From Loripinus fragilis (Eukaryota; Mollusca; Bivalvia; Lucinida; Lucinidae): DNA of 64,000 nt. Where the stretch lies: contig OZ026528.1 of assembly GCA_964019695.1 (NCBI GenBank), positions 53,598,495 through 53,662,494 of the forward strand, written 5' to 3'. The position numbers and the translations under genes are program-made. The notes under the pieces were generated by a model that was given only the letters and a program-made list of their open reading frames with translations, was not told where the DNA came from and did not search any database. Below, one piece after another: positions 1-12,670 of the stretch. Within the stretch, counting starts at the first letter, position 1, and every line of letters begins with the position of its first letter.

Positions 1-215
1 TTAAGTTCAAAGTGATTGACAGCCTATAAGTGCCACAGGCTCAGTTCAAAGTGAATGAACGTTAAGTTCAAAGTGAGCGACAGCCTATGAGTACCACAGT
101 CTTAGCTCAAAGCGGGAAACACCATCAACATCAACCACCAGGTGTTCAGTTTAAAGTGAAGAACACCCTCAGCATGAACGTCACTGGCTCAGTATAAAGT
201 GAGTGACACCCTTCA
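1..215. repeat. imperfect minisatellite at the window edge
   Basis: The phrase AGTTCAAAGTGA or a close variant recurs at about positions 4, 43, 64, 103, 148 and 190, interleaved with CAGCCTATRAGTRCCACAG. The block starts outside the window, so the true unit and copy number cannot be read. No coding potential is seen. Confidence 0.6.
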
Positions 216-363
216 CTTGACACACTTTTAGAATAGTGGCATGTTACATTGAACAGAACCTTTGGCGTTTATCGTTATTATGAACCTTCAAAAAGAAATG
301 AACATTTTGTCAAGAGATATAAGCTAGTGTTGTCAGTAATATTCTAAAAAGACATAACAATTA

Positions 364-1454
<1,091 letters not shown>

Positions 1455-1928
1455 CTTCCAATATCAAGGTGGCCAATCACGTGGTCTGCCTGATTAGGTT
1501 CACAGACTTTACGAACCAGTAATCGTGCATCACAGGTAGGGAAAACCGTTCATAACTTTCGTAATACTAAGGCGAATTTCATGCGATAAAGAGCCAAAAA
1601 AAATCTCTCATATTTTTCTGCACAAAAATTTGTAAAATTGTTCTGGGTTCGCTGCAGTTTTCACGAATACTTCGACCAACTGAAGTGTGTACCCAATCGC
1701 GGAGAATTTTCCGTTTTTTCTTCAGTTTGCCGAGGTACGTAATCTGGAAAACAGCAAATCGAAGAAAACTTGGACACAGTCTTGTGCAGAAAAATATGAG
1801 GGGGGTTTTGCACTTTACCGCATGCAATTTGACTTAGTATTACGAAAGATATGAATGATTTGACTGGTTCAGGAAATCCGTTAACCCAATAATGCTGACC
1901 AAGTGATTGGCCACATTGAATATGGCGG
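1455..1928. repeat. foldback (long inverted repeat) element
   Basis: The left arm (about 1458-1627) and right arm (about 1782-1925) are imperfect reverse complements. They include GTGGCCAATCAC paired with GTGATTGGCCAC, TTTCGTAATACTAAG paired with CTTAGTATTACGAAAG, and CTGCACAA paired with TTGTGCAG. The open frames here are by-products of the palindrome and look non-coding. It is probably a decayed non-autonomous DNA element. Confidence 0.7.
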
Positions 1929-2337
1929 AACACGAGGATTTGGTGCGACTGGCAAAGCCAGTTCATTTCGCACAAAACCGATTTAGATCATAATAAATGT
2001 ATTGAAATTCAAATAAAAATATAGATCTATTTAATATATTGGATATCTAGGCGTTATTTACCTCTGATACATTTATGTTTCATTCAATGCTCCCAGTCAA
2101 TGATACTGCTGGTTAATGACGAAAACATTATAGATAATTGACGTAAGCAATCTTTGTTTAGCGCACACGGTATGGAAATCCGTTCTGGCTTAACAATTGT
2201 CAATTATCTTGCTTAAAATTAGGAAATGTCATGCACTATTCAAATATAACCAGCAGGTTGTTTCTATGGGGGTTGATAAAACTTGAGATAGTTCATTTTA
2301 CACCCAAGTATTCACTAACTAATTCTTTACAAACTAC
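1929..2337. other. no gene seen
   Basis: AT-rich unique-looking sequence without a recognisable feature. Confidence 0.5.
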
Positions 2338-2478
2338 TGATGAGGCCCTCCGAGGGAGGGAGGTTGGTACCTGTTCCCCTTATTTTCCCTGTTCCCCAAT
2401 ATTGCCCCTTTGTTACTCTGTTACCCTGAGATGATTGCTCTTTTCCCTGTACCCAACCCCTGGGAGGGTCTCAGTGAT
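2338..2478. mobile_element. short TIR element, TGAGGCCCT family, copy 1
   Basis: GAGGCCCTCC at the left is matched by GGAGGGTCTC at the right, about 135 bp apart. The inside is rich in TTCCC. A second member with the same ends lies at 7523-7748. A non-autonomous inverted-repeat element is the simplest reading; no transposase is present. Confidence 0.55.
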
Positions 2479-3493
2479 GGAACCTACCCCCTGAATAACA
2501 TGAAATAACATGCTATCCCATTTTCATAAGGTAATATGTAAGCTACAATGTTGTTGCAGTCCAATTTATTTAAGGTGACCTAGGGTTTTTCTCCCCATTA
2601 CGGGAACATGACCCAAACCCCAGAATTGGAAATTTTTCATGTTGTTCTTTACAAAAGGTGAAAAAAACTCACACCGTATAGATCTATTATAATCACACCG
2701 TATAGATCTATTATAATCAAATTAAACAAAAAAAAACTAATAAGAACATTTCAAATATTATGAATTTAAAAAGTACAATTTATTGTGGTACAGTGTCACA
2801 AAATGGTGATAAATTTTGGTTTCTTAAAATGGGAACTTTCTCCTTGATCTTGAAGAAAAACATACTTTTTGCCATTGGGAACATGGCCCAAAATTGGTCT
2901 TCAAACTTCAAAATGTAGCCATAAATCCTGAATATTTTATCAAAAAAAATCAAGAAAACAATTGTATCTGTATCACTACATACTCTAGACGGACAAGAAA
3001 TTTTCTGGCCAAAGTTACTGACTGAGTCTTTAAAGCTGCATAGTCTGTAACTTTTGATCTTCTAATTTTAGAAATAAAGTTTCTATTTTTCAAGAATACA
3101 GTAAAAATACTCAAATTCAGGTAAACATTTTACCATTTTCGTAAATCTTAACAAATTATCACTATCAAAAAAAATAGCATTTATGTAAAAATCAACTGTC
3201 TAGAATTATTGAAGGGACGTAAATAATTACAAACAAGAGAAAAAAAACACCTGTTTTTATAAGATACTTCACTTTTCCATGCAGTTTTCAGCTAAACTGA
3301 ACATATATATTGTGAAAACATAACTTAATTCTATTTTTACAAATGATTTAAAAAGAAATAAAAAAAAATCGAAAAATGTTCATAGTTACAGACCTAGCCT
3401 CTTTAAATAGGATAAATACAAATGCCCTAATCATATTTCAGCGCTTAACTGACCCCAACATAATCAAAAGTTATATGATCCCAATATCATATA
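2479..3493. other. AT-rich intergenic stretch with a 24-bp duplication at 2669-2718
   Basis: CACACCGTATAGATCTATTA occurs twice in tandem with a 24-bp period starting at 2670. Otherwise only A/T homopolymer-rich sequence without coding signal is seen. Confidence 0.55.
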
Positions 3494-3901
3494 AACATAT
3501 GACACTGTGTTTTAGGGTGCTCTTCGAGATTGTTCTTTTGAGTACCCACAACATATGTTTTAGGGAGCGCAGTGGCTCAGCAGTAGAGTGATTGACTCGA
3601 GACCGAAGGGCTGCGGGTTGCAACCTCACCAGCGTCACCGCGCTGTGGTCCTTGAGCAAGACACATTTATCCTAGCTTAGTAATGGTTCAACCCAGGAAG
3701 ACCCGTCCCTATATAACTGAAAAATTGTTGACGGGACGTAAAGAATCAAATCCAACAAACAAACAACATATGTTTTATTTAGAAATAATTTCAATTACAC
3801 ATTCATACTCTTATCTTAGGTATAGGTGCTGTGGAGAAGGCCGGGAGGCTATAGTAGCTAGGGGTATAAAGTACCATATTCTTCATAATAAGCATACTTA
3901 A
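3494..3901 (+). repeat. direct duplication, copy A (SINE-filled)
   Basis: Sequence on both sides of the SINE at 3563-3763 matches 5857-6041. Shared landmarks are TTTTAGGGTGCTC, TTCTTTTGAGTACCCACAAC, TTTAGAAATAATTTCAAT and AAGTACCATATTCTTCATAA. The copies differ at scattered bases, so the duplication is not recent. Confidence 0.85.
3563..3763 (+). mobile_element. tRNA-derived SINE with 15-bp target duplication
   Basis: The head resembles a tRNA gene, with a box A-like TGGCTCAGCAGTAG and a degenerate box B near GGTTGCAACC. A middle part follows with CCTTGAGCAAGACAC, and then a tail ending GACGTAAAGAATCAAATCC plus (AACA)n. The duplicated target ACAACATATGTTTTA is at 3548-3562 and 3764-3778. The same site is present once, unoccupied, in the paralogous copy at about 5896-5911. 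Mobilisation in trans by a LINE is expected for this class. Confidence 0.9.
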
Positions 3902-4031
3902 ATTCATTTTATAGAAGAAGACATCCTAACTGAAAAAATCTACAAATGTATTCTTCCCAGAATATGGTTTAACTGAAAATATGGTAATACACTGTTTTTG
4001 GACTAAAACTCAATTTACTCTTATTACCATC

Positions 4032-4260
4032 TTAACCCTTTACTCCACAGGCTATATTTAGATCATGACATTATTTTCTATTTTTAGACAACATAGAAAA
4101 AATTAAAGAAAAAATTAAGCTAAGTCTTGAATAGATTTAAAAAAATATTATGGAATATGGAGTATTTGCTCCAAAAGAGCAAATGCTCCATTTTCCATAA
4201 TATTTTCAAATACATGAATTTCAAAGGCGTCAAAGGCGTTATTACAGAGTAAAGGGTTAA
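4032..4260. mobile_element. TTAA-flanked MITE with CCCTTTACTC ends
   Basis: TTAACCCTTTACTC at 4032-4045 is mirrored by GAGTAAAGGGTTAA at 4247-4260. TTAA duplications and CCC-starting ends are the pattern of piggyBac-type non-autonomous elements. An internal palindrome around 4148-4200 (TATTATGGA.. with its complement) would fold into a hairpin. No transposase is present. Confidence 0.75.
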
Positions 4261-4808
4261 AGCTGGTGAGATCTCTCTCAAATTTGGGACCATGACTAGC
4301 TGGCATCAGTTTTTGATTCTTAAGACTAATTTTGGGGGTCTCTGACTCTCAGAAGCACTGTGTAAAACCAACAGATCGTTGAAAAAATATGAACAAAGCA
4401 GACTTGATGCTGAATAACAGACTTAATATGCAAGGACCTCGGACAGTCTGCTATTCAATCTGCCCAAATTTTGACAGCCTGTTGCTAGGATAATGCATAT
4501 TTGACAACTATATTTTTGTGCTTAAATGAAACCCTGACATTTAGTGAACCAAGCAAAATAAAAATATTTCGAAAATATTGCATGATTTTGCCAGTACATT
4601 AGGGTTTAGCGGATGGGGGTATTTTTGTGACCAAATTTTATTTCACAGAAAGTCAAAGTTTCGCCGGGTATTCACCTAAAAACATGGAAATATAATGTTT
4701 GGGACATAAAACTTGCGACGAAAGTAATGCGTTTGCATAAAATTCAGGCTGAGAAGATTTCATAGCTACTTCTAAATAAGCATGCTGTCCATAACTTTTG
4801 ATAATTAC

Positions 4809-5070
4809 CAGGGCCCGGAATTACAATGCCTCCTTAGAGTTAAGGAAGACTTAAGTTAAGTATTGATTTTTCAGGATGCGAAAAATAACGTTTGAAACTG
4901 ATTAAAATCAAAATAGTTTTATTTTTTCTAAAGATCACAATAATATCTTTGGCCACAAGTACCACATCGATCCAGGCAATTTATTTAGCATTTAATATAG
5001 CATGTTGAAATATCAATTCTTGACTTAAGTCTTGCTTAACTTTAAGGAGGCATTGTAATTCCGGGCCCTG
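4809..5070. mobile_element. 262-bp palindromic TIR element
   Basis: CAGGGCCCGGAATTACAATG at the left end is exactly mirrored at 5051-5070, and the pairing continues through GCCTCCTTA and the ACTTAAGT motif. The CAGGG..CCCTG ends resemble hAT termini, but I see no clear 8-bp target duplication, so the superfamily is open. Confidence 0.8.
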
Positions 5071-5856
5071 TTGTTTATGAGTTCAGCCAGTTTGGCATGT
5101 TTACTCAGGTGTATCATACCGTTATACTGTATAAGTCATAGTCTAGGTGAACACAATTTTTGAGCTTGAAATTTTAATATTTATTTTAAATCATCAGATT
5201 TAACCTATAATTTGGTGCTTAAAAACCGTCTCATTGTTTTGGTTGAGAAATAAGAAAATTAATGACTTTGTACACAATCATAGCTAAAGCCCTGATACAT
5301 GCCGTTGTAAATTGATATCTACCTATAGTTTTGTACAAAGTAAATTCCGGATAAGTTTTTATTATTAATTGTTTTTGAGCATTTTGACATAACCCCCCCC
5401 CCCCCGGTGACCAATCATGCCGTTTTCATATGATGTGTGAAATATAAAACTACAATAGTATGCAAAAGGATTAGTTTGGTGACGGGGGGGGGGAAGCACT
5501 TCAGTAAAACTTTTTTTTCTATTTTCTATATGTTAAATTATAGCAAAAACAGGGTTTTGGGTTTTCAACCCATTTTTTTAAATAGGTACTTGTCCAATGA
5601 GAAATATACTTTTGCGGATAATTCGGGAGTTGAACCTACTATCGTTTTGATGGAAAAACTATCGTTTTCTTTGAAACATTTTTCTGGCCATTTTTCTGGG
5701 CAATCCTTCATTAAGACTGTCCGAGGTCCTTAGCAGTATTTGAAAGAAAACATGTTATTTTGACATCTTTTTCTGGAACTACTCTGAGCTGAAATAGTAG
5801 CAAAGATCTAGATGAAGTAGTACCATATATATCTAGATGATAAAACGCAAGTGCAC
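5071..5856. other. no gene seen; homopolymer C and G runs
   Basis: A poly-C run near 5393-5406 and a poly-G run near 5484-5493 are the only notable features. A 98-codon open frame at 5437-5733 has no recognisable domain and I do not count it as a gene. Confidence 0.5.
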
Positions 5857-6041
5857 ATGACGCTGTATTTTAGGGTGCTCATTGAGACAGTTCTTTTGAG
5901 TACCCACAACATATGTTTTAATTTAGAAATAATTTCAATCACACATTAGTACTCTTATCTTGGTGACGGGTGCTATTGGTAGGGGAGGCTATAGTAACAT
6001 GGGGTATAAAGTACCATATTCTTCATAATAAGTATACTTTT
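5857..6041 (+). repeat. direct duplication, copy B (empty site)
   Basis: Paralogue of 3494-3901 that lacks the SINE. It reads straight from ACAACATATGTTTTA into ATTTAGAAATAATTTCAAT, which gives the pre-insertion state. Confidence 0.85.
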
Positions 6042-6883
6042 GTACACTTGATGTAACTATTTCAAAAATGAGGGGTATTCCAGAGACCAGCTGTCTTCAT
6101 TCTGATTAACTGATTTTTTGCAGGAACTTCCTTCTGTGTAATAAATCATCAAATCATTTAAAACCTTATGGGATCTCCCTAAATTTGAAACCAGTGCTTA
6201 TAATGTTTTCCAGTTTTGAAATTCAAGGCCAATCAATGTTTGGGAGTCTGACTAAGAATTCCTTTTAGACAATTAGAAATTCTTATTTTGAATCCTTTAT
6301 CATTGTTGGTTTGTAATAAGAACATGTATGCTTATTACATAATTATATAATGGTTGGTATGCTGCATCTTAGAATGCATACTTAAACCTCTTTTTATCCA
6401 TATTGAAAACCATCTCAGTCTACACTTTATAAATCTGATATTTATGGGGCCCATTCAATGGGTTTGTGATATGTTATATAATGTTTACCTGAATACATTA
6501 CACTAGCCTGTTTCATTTTCCCCAAGAAATAGTTATGTTTTCTTCCTAAAGTTGTCTTTGTTCCAGGCCCCTAGCACCTCATTTAAAAAAATAATAAAAA
6601 AATAAAAAAAAAACTTTTCTCTTATTTAGGGTAAGTTCTAGTTTAAAGGTTGAATGTGGTATGATTCAATATTAATGGTGTATTGGGTCTGGGTCATAAT
6701 GATTGCTAGTATCAATAAAGAATAGTATATTGTATTTTAATTTCCTATTAAATGGCTTACAGGAAATGGCTTACATACAAGCTTAAAGCTTACTGTCAGA
6801 TCCTGAATATATTAACATTGTATATATTTGTCTACATGCAAATTATTTGAATAAAATATTGTTTAAACCAATTTCCTTTTAGC
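6042..6883. other. no gene seen
   Basis: AT-rich sequence with an A-rich run near 6587-6612. Confidence 0.5.
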
Positions 6884-7045
6884 AGGGTTCCCACTGACTT
6901 CTGAAATAAGCGGTATACCAGCTCCCATTTTCTCAGTTTTGTCCCCCTATATATAGGCCTGAATTAGAAGATTCATAAGTTTTTGGGGTATATCCCAATT
7001 TTTGGGGTTAAAGACCCTCAATAGAGGGTAAATGGGAACTCTGCC
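6884..7045. repeat. short inverted-repeat element
   Basis: AGCAGGGTTCCCA near 6883 is mirrored by TGGGAACTCTGCC near 7033-7045. The inside is rich in GGGG and CCCC and in TTTTGGGGT repeats. Probably a small non-autonomous element; the ends are approximate. Confidence 0.45.
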
Positions 7046-7522
7046 ATTAGGCTTTTTATAAAATTTATCTATGAGTGGGGGGGGGGGGGGGTATATGAAT
7101 AGGTCAACTTTCTGTGAAATCAAGTATATGAATGGGATAATTTTCAAAGGGCAGGTATATGATTGGGGTTGTCTCAAAATACTGGCTCGCACACCCATAC
7201 CAAAATTACCCACAAGTTACTCCCCCCACGACCACATCCCTCCCCCCAAAAATTATTGTATCTTTCTAAAAAAATTCTTGAAAAGTAAAGTTTTCAATTA
7301 TCGAAAGAATCAAGGGTTTTTATAAAGGTAAAAGGATAACATTTAGTAAACAAATAATAAAGAATATTGGGGAACAGCTAGAGGAAAAAAAGATAACAGA
7401 GCAAAGGTCTACCACTTGAGAATATATGTTCTTCATTTTAAACATGTGTTCCTGTGTAGGGTGAAACGGCATCATTACTGATGGCCAGAGGAGATTGGGG
7501 GCGGTGGGATAGGTGAGTTGTT
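7046..7522. other. no gene seen; long poly-G run at about 7077-7092
   Basis: A G-tract of about 16 bases is followed by AT-rich sequence. No coding signal. Confidence 0.5.
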
Positions 7523-7748
7523 GGTGAGGCCCTGCCATGGGTTTTGGGGAACAGGGTTAAGGGGCATTTATTTCAAGGGAACAGGGGTGCTATGTGCAAC
7601 TTTTGAGGGGAACAAGCAAACAAAGAAAATATTGGGGAACATGGAACACAGGAAAACAAATTTTCGATTTTTGGGGAACAGGGGAACAAGCAAATGCATT
7701 GCAGCCTCCGTGCCCCCTCCACGCCCCCTCCCGCCAATGTGAGGGCCT
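7523..7748. mobile_element. short TIR element, TGAGGCCCT family, copy 2
   Basis: TGAGGCCCTGCC at the left is mirrored by GTGAGGGCCTC at the right, and the inside repeats GGGGAACA several times. The ends match the 2338-2478 copy, whose inside carries the complementary TTCCCC-rich sequence. Confidence 0.55.
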
Positions 7749-7845
7749 CGATGGTGTATATAGTTGATAATTCGGCCCAGGTACAGACATAAACATTATA
7801 GTTCCTTCTGTCATGGGGTTAGCGGTTGAATAATCCATGCATACG

Positions 7846-8151
7846 AGGATCCAGGATTTGTTAGGGGGGGGGGTATCCAGGCCCAACGGCGAGAAAACAG
7901 CCTTGAAAACCTTTTTTATGCTTGTTTATGGGTTTTTAGATCTCAAATTTATTTTACAGTTTACAGAGAGAGTCCAATGGTTTTATTGCAGAGAAAACTA
8001 TGCTTTTTCAAGGAATTAGAGGGGGTCCAACATTTCGGGAGGTCCAACTATTTACAGGGGGGATCCAAATGCTAATTTCTATAGAAATCGATATAACTTG
8101 TGATTTTCCAGGGATGAGGGTCCGTAATCCATATCCCCCTCTGGATCCGCA
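7846..8151. mobile_element. GGATCCAG-ended inverted-repeat element
   Basis: GAGGATCCAGGATTTGT and a G-run at the left are mirrored by CCCCCTCTGGATCCGC at the right, about 300 bp apart. No coding sequence inside. Confidence 0.5.
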
Positions 8152-8597
8152 CATGAATGACATTAATGGTTAAGGAACAAGTCGAAAGGGGAAGAAGCGG
8201 CAGCCCGGGAAGAAGGTAACGGGGACAAGGAGTTCAGGCAAACAAACGAATTAAAAATGAAATCTTTACCCATGATGCACATCTGAGGCCCCAGAGAGAA
8301 AGTATTTGAACATCACAGTTCTTCACCATTTTACAGAAGAATATGTATTAGCATTATTCCTTTAGAATCACATTTTATAGATAAAACATATGGATTACAA
8401 CACTATTCGTAATGAGGGGGTGGGCAGGGGGGTACCCAATCCCCACTTCCCTCCCCCTCTCCCCCACTTCCCTCCCCATCCATAAACCAAAATTAATTTT
8501 AACAACAGCTTACTAAAGACCCGTCTGCATTTTCATGCAAAATTGTCCTGGGGACAAAGAGTTAAAACATGGTTTGAAGCGTAACGTCCCAGTCAAC
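8152..8597. other. no gene seen; pyrimidine-rich tract at about 8430-8480
   Basis: CCACTTCCCTCCCC occurs twice near 8444 and 8467. Nothing else stands out. Confidence 0.5.
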
Positions 8598-8852
8598 AGT
8601 TATAGTCATGTGGAGACAGTCATATCATCTAACCTGACAAGCTTGCCGATACTGCATGCACAAACTTTGGCTTGTAACTGACAACAACCCTTTTTGAATG
8701 AGCGGAAGGGAGGTGAATGACCGTAGAAATTATTTAATGATCAAATCTCCACGAAAGTATGGGAACAGGCCGGGAACGAACTCGTGGCCCCTGGATCTGC
8801 AGTCAGACACGTATCTGCAATCTGACATGTTACCGTCTGCGCTGTGCGGCCC
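8598..8852 (-). mobile_element. tRNA-like SINE, GGGCCGCA-head family, copy 1
   Basis: Read on the minus strand, it begins GGGCCGCACAGCGCAGACGG and continues through ATACGTGTCTGACTGCAGATCCAGGGG. It matches the copy at 33915-34187 over most of its length. The start (right end) is firm by comparison; the tail end is approximate. Confidence 0.7.
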
Positions 8853-9239
8853 ATTTAACACGTACTGTCATCAGAGATAAACTGTGTATCTTCTTGAGTC
8901 AGCAAAGTAAACATTGTTTATATTAGGCAAAATAAATCTTGTTTCCAGTTACCATAAATCCTTATATATTGGGACCTCCTTTCTGAAACTGTTTGGGATT
9001 TTAAAGTGTATTAATTTTTAGAATTTTTAAGGATTATTTTCTTACTTTTTTCATGCAAAAGTTTTACATAAAAAAGTTTGCTTACCTATTGACCCTTAAA
9101 ATATTGAAGACGTTTCCGTAAAATATACATTTTATTCCTTTTTCTTGTAGAAAAAGGGTAAAGAAAGGGTACATGAATTAATCAGGGTATGTCTGTCCGT
9201 CTGTCCATGCGCGTGCACGTACGTTTGTGCGTGTGGTTT

Positions 9240-9800
9240 CTTGTAATTGTTTCTCCTAAACCAGTAGAAACTTTAATTTTTGTAGCCGCTTAAGTTACAT
9301 GATGTAGTGGATACTTGGCAACATTACGTGGTCAAGGGAAAAGTTTAAATAAAGTATTGTCAGGTAAATGCATCTCGTCCTAAACCATTAGCCGTAGCAA
9401 CTTCAACCTTTGTCTGATCGTGCGACCTAAATCAAAGGTCATTTTTTTTCATCTAAACCGTTGGATGTAGCATCTTCAAAATTTGCAGGTGCATAGGTCA
9501 CATGATATAGAAAGCACTAGGCAACATCCCATGTGACCTTTGACCCCAAGCTCAAGGTCAAATACTGTATTATCTTGTAAATGGTGAATGTAGCAACTTC
9601 AAACTTTGCAGTTGCATACGTCACATGATGTAGAGGGTGCTGGGTAATATTTCAAGTGACATTGATGTCAAAGTCAAGGTTATATACCATACTTTCTTGT
9701 AAATACATTTCTACCTAAATGGTTGGATGTAGCAACTTCAAACGCTGCAGGTGCTTAGATCACATGATGTAGAGGGTACGGGGCAACATTTTGTGTAAGA
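9240..9800. repeat. diverged tandem repeat, about four units of roughly 122 bp
   Basis: Each unit carries AAACC(G)TTGGATGTAGCAACTTCAAA followed by TGCAGGTGCATAGGTCACATGATGTAG and a GTGACCTTTGAC-like segment. Units differ at many positions, so the array is old. No open frame spans it. Confidence 0.8.
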
Positions 9801-9931
9801 AGTGGGTATTTGCGATGGTGTATCATCGACTGAAGACTAGTTTAAATATATGTTGGCCCTACTTACAAAAAAACATCTTATAATCAATAAATAAATGCTT
9901 TGTCCAACTCTTAAGTGTCGATTATTTATTT

Positions 9932-10466
9932 CAGTGACCTATATACAGGGTGGGTAGTCACGTGGTTTTTGCTTGGATACACTGTAAGGATGTTCGAATA
10001 CACTGTACGGACATTCTGATCGAATGTAGGTAGATTTCCTTATGTTTTCTCATCTATACCCATAAAGTTATACACCATTTTCCAGCCCACATTTTCCCCT
10101 ATTAATTGCTACCAGGATGGCATCTTTTTGCTTCTTACTTTGAGTACTAACTCTGTCACAAATGTTGTCCGTACAGCTTATTTCCAAATTCAGGCCTGAT
10201 CTTCGCCGCTAAAAATTTTGTGACAGAGTCTGTACTCAAAGTAAGAAGCTTTATGAGGATATCCTGGCATCGTTAGATCGGGGAAAATGGGGGCTGGAAA
10301 ATGGTGTATAACTTTCTGTGTAAAGATGAAAAAACACGCAGAAATATCTACTTACTTTTGCTTAAAACATAGGTGTGGAAAGAAGTCCGCCATTTTTTCC
10401 GTACAGTGTATCTTAACAGAAACCACGTGACTACCCACCCTGACATAAGTCTTATATAGGTCACTG
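9932..10466. mobile_element. about 500-bp foldback with CAGGGTGGGTAGTCACGTGG ends
   Basis: The 20-bp end at 9946 is mirrored at 10442. Outside it, CAGTGACCTATATA at 9932 is mirrored by TATATAGGTCACTG ending at 10466. Long internal arms also pair (TTATACACCATTTTCCAGCC and its complement; CTTCTTACTTTGAGTAC and its complement), so nearly the whole element can fold on itself. No protein is encoded. Confidence 0.85.
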
Positions 10467-11742
10467 TTTATTTGCATACTTGGTAATTTTCATGCATTTG
10501 TTGCCATCTACTGATTTTTTAAAAAAAATAACCTTTTCGATTTTTTTTCACGAAAAATACCAGAGCCAATGTGTCAAACGCTTTGGATCCAGATCAGGAC
10601 CAGTAGAATCCAGAACAGGACCGGCATTCTAGTGATGCTGACCTGGGTCTAAACTGCTTGCAAAGGTTATTAGTAAAGTAAATTTGTTCAATCAGATCCG
10701 GGAGATTTCCTAATCTTGTAAAAATGTGTATGTTTTAGAAGAAATTTTATGATTCATGTCTGGGAGTCTCCCTGTACGATAAGGTAGGGTTTGAGTTGGC
10801 GATTCATAAACATAAGCGCCAAGGAGCGTTTGAAACTTCATGAAACATTTTCACAAAAGGGAATGACTTTCCTCTGGTACATGTAGGACCCAAGAATCGA
10901 GAGATTATCCAAGGCCTCGGATACAGTAAGAATGTATATCTAAACTCTTTTGAGTACGAATCTCATTACATGTACTTTTCCTGTTGAATATGACTGTAAA
11001 ATACGCCATACATCGATATTTTGACAAACCAAGACACTAGCATAATTTCTCCAAGCTTGACGATATGCGTGGTTCCAAACTTTCGGGTCTTTCAGAACAC
11101 TCATAGTTTAGTTTGTATATCAAAATGCGAATTACCGTGCTTAGCACAACGATCGGTGAACGCATGTTGTGTTTTATTTCTTTAGAAGTTTACAGATGAT
11201 AAGTCAATTTCTAGCACGGAATAAATGAAATAGCTATCGACGTCCACTGAATTTTAACATAAAACGACAGCCAACATTTCAAAGAGGAAGATTGGGTTCT
11301 TTGCAAAATTAATTGGTTCCGTAAAAAGTAGATTTAAAGTCATGGACATTGTTCGGATCGTTTGATCTGCCGCTGAGTGACAAGATCCAAAAAGTAAAAA
11401 GACAACCTAGTACCTTGATAATCTCGTTTTATTATATACCTATAACTGATACGGCTTTAGAACTGTCTGATTTCTGGCCATCTGATACAGAAAGCCGGAT
11501 CAACGAACTGAGGTTTTCTGAATCCATATCACTATCCTTTAAAACGAGGCTAACGTCGGTTATCTGCTTTTGCGGCGACGTTACGTAATGTAAATTGTAA
11601 GCATAGAATCAGAGAGGGTAAATATGTTGACGTGACGTCAAGAAACGTAACGATACGGCAAACGTTCCCGCCATTTTTCGGGATTATGGACCAAAACGGG
11701 TTTTAAAATCAGATAGAATGTCAGAAAAAAGGCATATAATAA
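10467..11742. other. no gene seen
   Basis: About 1.3 kb of apparently unique sequence without a long open frame. A 79-codon frame at 11349-11588 has no recognisable feature. Confidence 0.5.
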
Positions 11743-11913
11743 ACATATTATCATAATAGTAACTTGATCTGGCGTACAGTATCACGTCTCGTGAATGAAG
11801 CCATACCATTGGATCACCCTCGACGCAAAACGTCTCGGGTGATCCGATGGTATGACCTCATCCACTCGACGTGATACAGTACGCCAGATCAAGTTACTGT
11901 TGTGATAATGTGT
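11743..11913. repeat. perfect-stem foldback (about 170 bp)
   Basis: TAACTTGATCTGGCGTAC near 11760 pairs with GTACGCCAGATCAAGTTA near 11880. The pairing continues through GTATCACGT, CCATACCATTGGATCACCC and its complement, closing on a CGACGCAAAACGTC loop. Confidence 0.85.
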
Positions 11914-12133
11914 ATTTCTCGGCAGTCTCTGTTCTTTGAAGGACAGTTAAAAAAACAAGCTGAAATCTGTCGGCTTCATACATAACGTGGGTTGTGTGAC
12001 AAAATAGTCCGCGAAAAGATGCATGATTCCCTTATTGGACCTTAATACGACTTCAAGGCCTAAAACGGTAACGTTATGGCCCATTTTCTATAAATTTTCT
12101 ATAAAAAAAAAAAAAAAAAATACTGCCCCAATC

Positions 12134-12285
12134 TTTGCAGACTCCCCGCCCCCTATCCCGCCCCCTCTATCCCCATCCCCTCTACCCCCTCTACCCCCGC
12201 TTCCGCCCCTTTACCCCCGCTTCCCGCCCCCTCTACCCCCGCTTCCGCCTCCTTATCCCCGTACCCCGACCCCTTGTCCATCCCC
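12134..12285 (+). repeat. pyrimidine-rich CCCC/TACCCC tract
   Basis: Repeats of CTCTACCCCCGCTTCCGCC give an almost purine-free strand that follows a run of about 18 A at 12103-12120. Proline-rich open frames here are an effect of base composition. Confidence 0.75.
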
Positions 12286-12289
12286 TCGT

Positions 12290-12480
12290 AGTTGGTCCTT
12301 GTTTTGTTATTCAGTACTTTGTGTCCTTCCAGTTTATTATCAGTTTGATGGGAAAGAGAGAGCTTGATGCTTAACTTTATTTCTTGTAACTGTTAGTGTG
12401 GCTCTTCCTCACGGTACCTAGGGTTGGTCTGCAGTGTGGGATTGAGGTATTTTCTGACCATACTCACTAATGTAAAGAAA
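12290..12480 (+). repeat. diverged dispersed segment, copy 1
   Basis: Matches 24285-24500: TTGTTTTGTTATTCAGTAC, a GA-rich piece, TTGTAACTGTTAGTGT, CTCTTCCTCACG and GGGTTGGTCTGCA recur in the same order. It may be an untranslated exon of duplicated genes or an old repeat. The sequence alone does not decide. Confidence 0.6.
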
Positions 12481-12670
12481 TATTTATCATACTATTGTAC
12501 TATGTGAAATGTTTCTTTATGGCTTTGTCTCTAATTCACTATATATAGTCTCCGCCAGCTTATCACTTTTCTCTTTATCAAAAAAACTTCATTTTTTGTT
12601 TAAATTTTAAACGACTTTATAATACAATCTATACATAAACAACTCCTGATTGGCACAGTTGCCTATCCAC

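Noticed and set aside
12023..12374. Proline-rich proteins
   Set aside because: The frames arise from a CCCC/TACCCC tract following poly-A. All frames look alike because of composition.
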